Of a DNA stretch of 37,856 nt, positions 33,253-37,856 are shown piece after piece. Source of the stretch: Flavobacteriaceae bacterium (GTDB lineage: Bacteria > Bacteroidota > Bacteroidia > Flavobacteriales > Flavobacteriaceae); contig JAHEHF010000027.1 of assembly GCA_024644745.1 (NCBI GenBank), forward strand, positions 1-37,856. The letters are read 5' to 3'. Every line of letters starts with the position of its first letter. Positions within the stretch are counted from its first letter, which is position 1. Below the pieces are notes generated by a model that ran no database searches, was not told the origin of the DNA, and saw only the letters and a program-made list of their open reading frames with translations. The position numbers and the translations under genes are program-made.

Positions 33253-33747
33253 ATGGGAGGGAATAACGATTCCAGACTTGCTAAATCAAAAATGGTCATG
33301 GGGACCATGGTCATGATCCTTGGATTTCTGAGTCCTCTACTGATACCTATGGTGGCATCGACAAGCTGGTCAATGGGATTGAAAACAACAGTAACAGGAC
33401 TTCTGGCCTTCGGGGTTCCGGAAGTTTTTATGCTCCTTGGTGTCGCCATTATGGGAAAACCGGGCTATGAGATGCTCAAAAAAAGCGTTTTAAAAAAAAT
33501 CAAATACTTAGCTCCTGATGAAGTGAGTTTATCAAGACACCGAGTAGGATTGTTTTTGTTTTGCGTCCCTGTACTATTTGGTATTTTATACCCTTACATG
33601 GAAGTATTTTTTGATTCCCTTCAAAAGGTGCCAATCTGGGTTCACATTACGGGTGACCTGGTCTTTTTGAGCAGTTTCTTCGTTCTGGGGGGCAATTTTT
33701 GGGATAAACTCAAAGGATTGTTCGTTTATGATGGCAAAAAGAGGTAA
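33253..33747 (+). CDS. Inner-membrane protein with a 'transporter suffix'-like domain
   Basis: This 164-residue protein has four predicted helices at about residues 14-36, 44-66, 96-117 and 128-147. The first half, particularly TGLLAFGVPEVFMLLGVAIM followed by GKPGY, resembles the short 'transporter suffix' domain that occurs alone or at the ends of transport proteins. The second half (SLSRHRVGLFLFCVPVLFGI) is not recognised. It starts one base after the previous stop codon, showing strong coupling, and ends nine bases before the convergent nuclease gene. It is the last gene of the sulfatase-barrel cluster. Function is unknown. Confidence 0.65.
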   Translation: MGGNNDSRLAKSKMVMGTMVMILGFLSPLLIPMVASTSWSMGLKTTVTGLLAFGVPEVFMLLGVAIMGKPGYEMLKKSVLKKIKYLAPDEVSLSRHRVGLFLFCVPVLFGILYPYMEVFFDSLQKVPIWVHITGDLVFLSSFFVLGGNFWDKLKGLFVYDGKKR

Positions 33748-33756
33748 GCCAGCTTG

Positions 33757-34539
33757 TTAACCAAAGATCTCATTTAAAATCTTCGCCAGCCTGATCCCTG
33801 ATTTTTGCAATTGTGTTCTCACTTGCTCAAAATGCTCATAGGAGTATCTGTAACTCAATTTTTCGTCCATTTCCGCTGAAGCATAAACCATTTTGGCCAG
33901 GGCCTGGGATTCGTATGTCCAGTCGATCAGGTTTCCCTTTTCAATGGCCTGTACCTGCGCTTTTGACAGGGGTTTGGCATTTTCAGCCAATTCTGAATAA
34001 CTCATGCCCCAGGAGTTGATCATTTCTGAATCCCAAACACGATGCAGATTTGAATTTTTATAATGCCACTTTACTTTGATGTCATTACCGCCTTTGTCTT
34101 CGGCTCTGCCCACATGCAGGGGTTGATGAAGGTCTCCTACCAGGTGGATAAGGAATTTGAGATAGAAAACTTTGTCCTTTTCAGAAGATCCCTCATCTTT
34201 TAGCACTTTGATGCAATAATTGATGCCCGCCACGATATCTCCTTTCGGGTCTTTTTTGCTTTCTTCATATTTTGAATCAAATGGAAAGTTTACAAAATGC
34301 CAGGTGTAAAACTTGTCATATGCAGGGTCAGATTTTATCTCATCACCAAAGGTTGAGGCAAATGCAAGGCCTTGGCCCTTTAGTAATTTGTCTATTTTAT
34401 TTTTGGCTTTTTTGCTTAAATGCGACTCTGCAATTTTGCCTACGACCCGGTGTCCTGTTGAACCCCAGTCAGGCTTTTCACTTCCTGTTGACTGTAAAGA
34501 AATCAAAAGGAAAATAAGTACAAAGGTTAATTTTTTCAT
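33757..34539 (-). CDS. Exported S1/P1-type nuclease
   Basis: This zinc-dependent phosphodiesterase degrades single-stranded DNA and RNA. The 260-residue protein has a signal peptide (MKKLTFVLIFLLISLQSTG). The three-zinc site is visible as W25 and H30 in DWGSTGHRVVGKIAE, then YTWHFVNFP, the block HLVGDLHQPLHVGRAEDKGG (then N), and LHRVWDSEM. An ATG at 34590 is in frame, but its extra 17 residues would be encoded by the terminator hairpin of the amt operon and lie upstream of the predicted promoter, so ATG 34539 is the start. Likely role: periplasmic or extracellular nucleic-acid breakdown for nitrogen and phosphorus. Its position next to the ammonium operon may be chance. Confidence 0.92.
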   Translation of the reverse strand: MKKLTFVLIFLLISLQSTGSEKPDWGSTGHRVVGKIAESHLSKKAKNKIDKLLKGQGLAFASTFGDEIKSDPAYDKFYTWHFVNFPFDSKYEESKKDPKGDIVAGINYCIKVLKDEGSSEKDKVFYLKFLIHLVGDLHQPLHVGRAEDKGGNDIKVKWHYKNSNLHRVWDSEMINSWGMSYSELAENAKPLSKAQVQAIEKGNLIDWTYESQALAKMVYASAEMDEKLSYRYSYEHFEQVRTQLQKSGIRLAKILNEIFG

Positions 34540-34557
34540 GGATGTGTTTTGTGGAAT

Positions 34558-34565
34558 CAAAGGTA
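34558..34565 (-). promoter_or_regulatory. -7 box of the S1/P1 nuclease gene
   Basis: TACCTTTG on the minus strand (34565-34558) matches TAnnTTTG exactly and lies 18 bases upstream of ATG 34539. It begins where the T-tract of the amt terminator ends, so the nuclease transcript starts immediately after the previous one stops. A good -33 element is not visible. Confidence 0.45.
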
Positions 34566-34566
34566 T

Positions 34567-34599
34567 AAAAAAAGAGGGTTTATTTATCATAAACCCTCT
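34567..34599 (-). terminator. Intrinsic terminator of the porin-P-II-amt operon
   Basis: AGAGGGTTTA and TAAACCCTCT form a perfect ten-pair stem with a seven-base loop, followed on the minus strand by seven T. It lies 66 bases after the amt stop. Confidence 0.9.
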
Positions 34600-34664
34600 G
34601 ATTACACAAATTTAATCTAATTGACGTTCTAAACGCCAAAAGATACTTTTAATGGGACAAATTC

Positions 34665-35900
34665 TTAGTGTTCATTCATCCTGAAATCGGCATAGGCATC
34701 CATCCCGTGTTCAAAGCCATCAAGGCCCTCCAATTCTTCTATTTGAGAAACCCTGATGCCCACAGTTTTCTTAAGAACGAATAAGATGATGAATGATGAG
34801 ACGATACAGATCGCTGCATATGATGCAATCCCGACAATTTGACTGATCAACTGATCAACTCCTGCCAGGGCGCCAAAAATACCAACAGCGAGCGTACCCC
34901 AGATACCACAGATCAGGTGAACCGCAATGGCACCGACAGGATCATCCAGTCTGATTTTGTCAACAAAGGCAACAGCAAATACAATAATGGCTCCACCAAC
35001 GCTTCCAATAAGAATGGCATCCGTTGGCGACATCTGATCAGCACCTGCAGTAATACTTACAAGCCCTCCAAGAATACCATTCAGATACATCGTAAGGTCC
35101 AGGTTCTTGTACATGGCGGTAGATACCAAAAATGATACGACACCTCCCGCAGCTGCGGCCAGACAAGTTGTTACAAGCGTCAAAGAAGTTAATTCAGGAT
35201 CTGCTGACAGCACAGAGCCACCGTTGAATCCGAACCAGCCTAACCACAGGATCAGTACTCCTGCCGTAGCCAGTGGAATATTATGACCCGGAATTGCCAT
35301 AGGCTTTCCATCTTTGAATTTCCCGATTCGGGATCCAAGCAGCCATACAGCAACAAGTGCCGCCCAGCCTCCAACGGAGTGCACCAGGGTAGAACCGGCA
35401 AAGTCATAGAAAGGAGTTTCTCTCATGTCCAAAAATCCACCACCCCATTTCCATGATCCGGCCAATGGGTAAATGATCCCTACATAAAAGAGCACAAAGA
35501 TCATAAATGGAACGATCTTGATCCTTTCGGCAACAGCTCCGGAAACGATTGTAGCCGCTGTAGCTGCAAACATGCCCTGGAAAAGAAAATCAGTCCACCA
35601 GGTATAACCACCGTCCGCATAAGCGGCGGTCATTCCGCCTTCAGGCGCAGTAATTCCAAATCCGGCAAATCCGAAGAAACCTGAAGATCCTTCTTCAAAT
35701 CCGGGGTACATCAGGTTGAATCCTACCAAACAGTAAAGGAGTAAGCCTACAGTAATGATAAAGATATTTTTGAATAGTATGTTAATGGTGTTCTTCTGTC
35801 TCGTAAGTCCAATTTCGAGAAAGGCGAAACCCAGGTGCATAAAGAAAACCAATGCTGTACAGATCATCATCCATACATTGTTTATCGTCAATAATTCCAT
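34665..35900 (-). CDS. amt: Ammonium transporter (Amt/MEP family)
   Basis: This inner-membrane ammonium channel has 411 residues and 11 predicted helices. The twin-histidine pore is visible: H174 in STLVHSVGGWAALVA and the later histidine in AIAVHLICGIWGTLAVG. FQGMFAATAATIVSGAVAER is the family signature. The C-terminal tail, GFEHGMDAYADF, matches the regulatory Amt tail that couples the three subunits and contacts P-II. It lies 23 bases after the P-II gene, the usual glnK-amtB arrangement, so P-II binding should close the channel when nitrogen is plentiful. It is the last gene of the operon and is followed by a strong terminator. Confidence 0.96.
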   Translation of the reverse strand: MELLTINNVWMMICTALVFFMHLGFAFLEIGLTRQKNTINILFKNIFIITVGLLLYCLVGFNLMYPGFEEGSSGFFGFAGFGITAPEGGMTAAYADGGYTWWTDFLFQGMFAATAATIVSGAVAERIKIVPFMIFVLFYVGIIYPLAGSWKWGGGFLDMRETPFYDFAGSTLVHSVGGWAALVAVWLLGSRIGKFKDGKPMAIPGHNIPLATAGVLILWLGWFGFNGGSVLSADPELTSLTLVTTCLAAAAGGVVSFLVSTAMYKNLDLTMYLNGILGGLVSITAGADQMSPTDAILIGSVGGAIIVFAVAFVDKIRLDDPVGAIAVHLICGIWGTLAVGIFGALAGVDQLISQIVGIASYAAICIVSSFIILFVLKKTVGIRVSQIEELEGLDGFEHGMDAYADFRMNEH

Positions 35901-35923
35901 TTTAATTCAATTTTAGTTAGTGT

Positions 35924-36262
35924 TTATTTTAAGGTATCGCCACCTTTTTCTCCTGTTCTTATTCTATAGCATTCGCTTATTTCCGACACGAATATTTTTC
36001 CGTCTCCAACCTCACCGGTCGCTGCGGCGTCGAGAATGGCCTTGATCGTAATTTCTTCGAAATCATCATTTACCACTATAGATAGATACCTTCTTTGAAT
36101 ATCACTTGTGCTATAGGTTACGCCTCTGTAAACGTGTCCTTCTTTTTCATTCCCTCTTCCGGTTGCATCCCAATAAGAGAAGAAGTTTACGCCGACAAAG
36201 TGCAGCGCTTGCTTGACATCAGAATATTTTGATTTTCTGATAATGGCTTCAATTTTTTTCAT
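35924..36262 (-). CDS. Nitrogen regulatory protein P-II (GlnK type)
   Basis: This 112-residue trimeric signal protein senses 2-oxoglutarate, ATP and ADP and controls its partner Amt. MKKIEAIIRKSKYSDVKQAL is the standard start, and GDGKIFVSEI near residues 87-96 is the C-terminal P-II signature. The T-loop, EGHVYRGVTYSTSDIQRRYL, keeps both tyrosines (Y45 and Y50). Y50 corresponds to the uridylylated Tyr51 of E. coli. The rest of the loop differs from the usual YVVDFLPK form, and it holds extra serine and threonine. Located between porin and amt with short spacings, it is more likely a dedicated GlnK than a global GlnB. Confidence 0.93.
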   Translation of the reverse strand: MKKIEAIIRKSKYSDVKQALHFVGVNFFSYWDATGRGNEKEGHVYRGVTYSTSDIQRRYLSIVVNDDFEEITIKAILDAAATGEVGDGKIFVSEISECYRIRTGEKGGDTLK

Positions 36263-36275
36263 AATATGTTAAAGT

Positions 36276-37310
36276 TTAAAATTTGTATACTGCTGCTATT
36301 AGAAACGAGGTCAAAGAACCGGTTGGTTCAAAATCATTATCCACAAAAGTGTCCTCGCTGGTGGTGTCTACTCTGAATTCAGGGATAATCATAAGGTCAC
36401 CGATCGCGTAATTACCCGTCAAGGTGAATTCAAATGCATTTGCGTCTCCGTTATCGTCATATCCACCGATGGCGCCAACACCACCGTCACCTTCTCCAAA
36501 GTACTCAGCTCTGAATCCAAGAACAAAGGAGTCTGAGGTTTTTAACTGAGGGTAAATGGCAACCCCGTAAAACGATGCATCCGTATCATTGTCAACATAG
36601 TAAGTAGAATTAAGGCCCAGATAAAACGAATCAGTAATGTCGAACCCGGTGGTCAGGTCAACCTGGAACTGAGGTCCGTATAAGAAATTAAGATAAGTTC
36701 CCTTAAAGCCAACCTGAGCACCAAGGGTGTAATTGTTGGTAGGGTTGAAATCGGTAAGGTCATTATCATTCATGATAGCTGCCATTAAAGACCAGTCATC
36801 ATTCACTGCCCAGTCCATTTTTAAACCGGTGTGTGAAAATGGTCCATATGAAAACATATATGAAGTAGAGTAGTTGAAGTTACCGGTGGGGGAAATCACT
36901 TCATAACCCAAAAAGGTGTTGAAATTACCAAATGTAAGCGTCACTTTATCAGAAACATTCCAATAAACATATAGCTGGTTCACAATATTGTTACTCGGTG
37001 TTGATCCAAAAACGGCTTCTTCACCTCTTGGTCCATAAACAAGGTCAGCAACGGCTCCTACCTTCTTTCCTTCGTAGGCAAGAATAACGTTGGCCATTCC
37101 AAGTGAAAAGCCATTTCCGTTGGCAAAGGAAGTATTAGGAGCAATGGCTTCTTCCCCGTTGGGGCCTCCGATGTTTTGTCTGAAGTAGCCATCAACGCTT
37201 CCACTTAAAGAAAATTTCTTTTTAGGAGTTTGCTCCTCAGTTGATATGGTATCTTGTGCATAGGTTATAAAAACTGAAAATAACATAGCTAGAGTAAGTA
37301 GATTTTTCAT
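36276..37310 (-). CDS. Outer-membrane porin, BBP2/OmpL-like, of the ammonium operon
   Basis: This 344-residue protein has a signal peptide (MKNLLTLAMLFSVFITYA, then QD) and a short linker. A continuous beta-rich sequence follows and ends in the aromatic residue typical of outer-membrane barrels (LIAAVYKF). FSLSGSVDGYFRQN, the block VADLVYGPRGEEA and FGNFNTFLGYE are like the putative beta-barrel porin-2 family. It is the first gene of the operon and lies 13 bases upstream of P-II. Co-transcription with P-II and amt suggests it admits ammonium or small nitrogen compounds through the outer membrane. Family assignment is moderate; barrel nature is strong. Confidence 0.85.
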   Translation of the reverse strand: MKNLLTLAMLFSVFITYAQDTISTEEQTPKKKFSLSGSVDGYFRQNIGGPNGEEAIAPNTSFANGNGFSLGMANVILAYEGKKVGAVADLVYGPRGEEAVFGSTPSNNIVNQLYVYWNVSDKVTLTFGNFNTFLGYEVISPTGNFNYSTSYMFSYGPFSHTGLKMDWAVNDDWSLMAAIMNDNDLTDFNPTNNYTLGAQVGFKGTYLNFLYGPQFQVDLTTGFDITDSFYLGLNSTYYVDNDTDASFYGVAIYPQLKTSDSFVLGFRAEYFGEGDGGVGAIGGYDDNGDANAFEFTLTGNYAIGDLMIIPEFRVDTTSEDTFVDNDFEPTGSLTSFLIAAVYKF

Positions 37311-37396
37311 AAGTTAAATTTTGATAATTAATAATCTGTTAGTAATAATTGAATTTTTTAATGATTAATCAGGGTAAAAGTATATTAATACGATAG

Positions 37397-37470
37397 TACC
37401 CCAAAAAAAAATAGGGTTATACCTATAAAATTGTAATTATGAGAAAATGACCCCATAAAAAATAGGGGTA
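37397..37470. repeat. Pair of palindromic operator-like sites (TACCCC ... GGGGTA)
   Basis: Site 1 has TACCCC at 37397-37402 and GGGTTA at 37414-37419, separated by 11 A/T bases. Site 2 has GACCCC at 37449-37454 and GGGGTA at 37465-37470, separated by 10 A/T bases. Each is an inverted repeat, and the two are direct repeats of each other 51-52 bases apart, close to five helical turns. A further GGGTA half-site is at 37372-37376, 42 bases (four turns) before the GGG of site 1. They lie upstream of the porin-P-II-amt operon and stand out in otherwise very AT-rich DNA. Confidence 0.6.
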
Positions 37471-37554
37471 TCCGAATAAAAAATGTAAAATTTTTGAAAT
37501 TCACAATATAAATTTTAATAAATAATATGATTATGCATCTTTATTATATATTAA

Positions 37555-37587
37555 TGATATATTTGTGATATAAATGTGATATATAAA
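37555..37587 (+). repeat. Three tandem 11-base repeats
   Basis: TGATATATTTG, TGATATAAATG and TGATATATAAA follow one another without gaps. The TGATATA core is identical in all three and the period is about one helical turn. Low-complexity AT sequence is an alternative explanation. Confidence 0.5.
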
Positions 37588-37705
37588 AATGCGAATTTTA
37601 TAATTTTGGAATTCGTTTCGCTAAGAATGTGTCTTATTTGAAAGTATGAAAGTGAAAAAATAAACCGTCTGACTGCTTCAGCAGGGAATTGTCATTTTTT
37701 TTATC

Positions 37706-37735
37706 TTGCAGGCTTCTATGTCAGGTATAATTTTG
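37706..37735 (+). promoter_or_regulatory. Predicted promoter of the gene at the right edge
   Basis: TTG at 37706-37708, a 19-base spacer and TAATTTTG at 37728-37735 match the Bacteroidota promoter in both boxes and spacing. Initiation near 37742 gives a leader of about 42 bases before ATG 37784. Confidence 0.55.
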
Positions 37736-37783
37736 CAGCGAATGGATTCATTCGGATTATTAATTTAAGATTAAAAATAGATT

Positions 37784-37856
37784 ATGAAAGAATATAAGAT
37801 TATAAAGCAAACGGGAACAGCTGTAAAATCGCAGCAAAATTTTGAAGATCTAATCA
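37784..37856 (+). CDS. Start of an unidentified gene (partial, cut by window end)
   Basis: An open frame begins at ATG 37784 (MKEYKIIKQTGTAVKSQQNF) and continues through 24 full codons to the window end. A well-matched promoter precedes it, which supports it being a real gene. The MKEYK start is reminiscent of short DUF4177-type proteins, but the visible part is too short for assignment. Confidence 0.45.
   Translation, partial: MKEYKIIKQTGTAVKSQQNFEDLI

Larger units (their letters stand above)
37311..37783. other. AT-rich regulatory region upstream of the ammonium operon
   Basis: This 473-base non-coding gap lies between two divergent genes. It holds operator-like repeats with CCCC/GGGG arms (37397-37470), a minus-strand sequence TACTTTTA (37381-37374) that could be a weak -7 box for the porin operon, three 11-base tandem repeats (37555-37587), an isolated TAATTTTG (37601-37608) and a full promoter for the rightward gene (37706-37735). 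I looked for sigma-54 type GG-N10-GC elements and found none. No RNA gene was recognised. Confidence 0.5.

Noticed and set aside
37311-37783. Sigma-54 promoter for the ammonium operon
   Set aside because: I looked for GG-N10-GC type elements on the minus strand and found none; the region is almost pure A/T outside the palindromes.
1-37856. tRNA, rRNA, CRISPR arrays, insertion sequences, prophage or defence genes
   Set aside because: No tRNA-like TTCGAATC arms, regularly spaced repeats, transposase or integrase motifs, or terminal inverted repeats were recognised on either strand by eye.

Overview
The window looks like a chromosomal segment of an aerobic, probably marine, Bacteroidota bacterium of the Flavobacteriia type. 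The reasons are the moderately AT-rich sequence, several matches to the Bacteroidota promoter form TTTG-N17-21-TAnnTTTG, the near absence of strong Shine-Dalgarno sequences, a HemC-HemD fusion protein, small membrane proteins that I recall from this group, and many Sec signal peptides followed by predicted outer-membrane barrels. I saw no tRNA, rRNA, CRISPR array, insertion sequence or phage gene. Apart from two genes cut by the window edges the genes appear intact.

Layout. (1) 1-2842, minus strand: a GntP-family permease, a RidA-type deaminase and a D-threonine-aldolase/D-serine-dehydratase-type PLP enzyme, read as a D-hydroxy-amino-acid uptake and breakdown operon. (2) 3406-5140, minus: prfB (release factor 2, without the usual programmed frameshift) and a HAD phosphatase. 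(3) 5232-7625, plus: a secreted zinc metalloprotease. (4) 7766-11156, plus: pxpA-pxpB-pxpC (5-oxoprolinase) and an L-threonine aldolase, then a secreted MsrA ending in a bidirectional terminator. (5) 11925-21425: every enzyme from glutamyl-tRNA to protoheme. hemA-hemCD-hemB-hemL-hemE-hemN lie on the minus strand, and hemH-hemJ diverge on the plus strand. (6) 21451-26662: two small membrane proteins, a dicarboxylate/amino-acid:cation symporter, a FabH-type ketoacyl synthase and HtpG. (7) 26926-33747: a periplasmic D-Ala-D-Ala dipeptidase, then a membrane-anchored LuxR-type regulator, a formylglycine sulfatase, two predicted outer-membrane barrels and two unassigned inner-membrane proteins. (8) 33757-37310, minus: a secreted S1/P1 nuclease with its own promoter, and a porin - P-II - ammonium-transporter operon with a strong terminator at its end. 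(9) A 473-base AT-rich regulatory region and the first 73 bases of another gene.

How it fits together. The heme block is a self-contained biosynthetic locus. Much of the rest is nutrient scavenging: ammonium, 5-oxoproline, dicarboxylates or amino acids, D-amino acids, cell-wall dipeptide, nucleic acid and a sulfate ester. I did not find an obviously new defence or mobile system. The parts most worth a second look are the regulator-sulfatase-barrel-membrane-protein cluster (27735-33747), the helically phased CCCC/GGGG operator-like repeats upstream of the ammonium operon, the hemH start (TTG overlapped by a four-codon leader ORF), and the apparently leaderless promoter of prfB.
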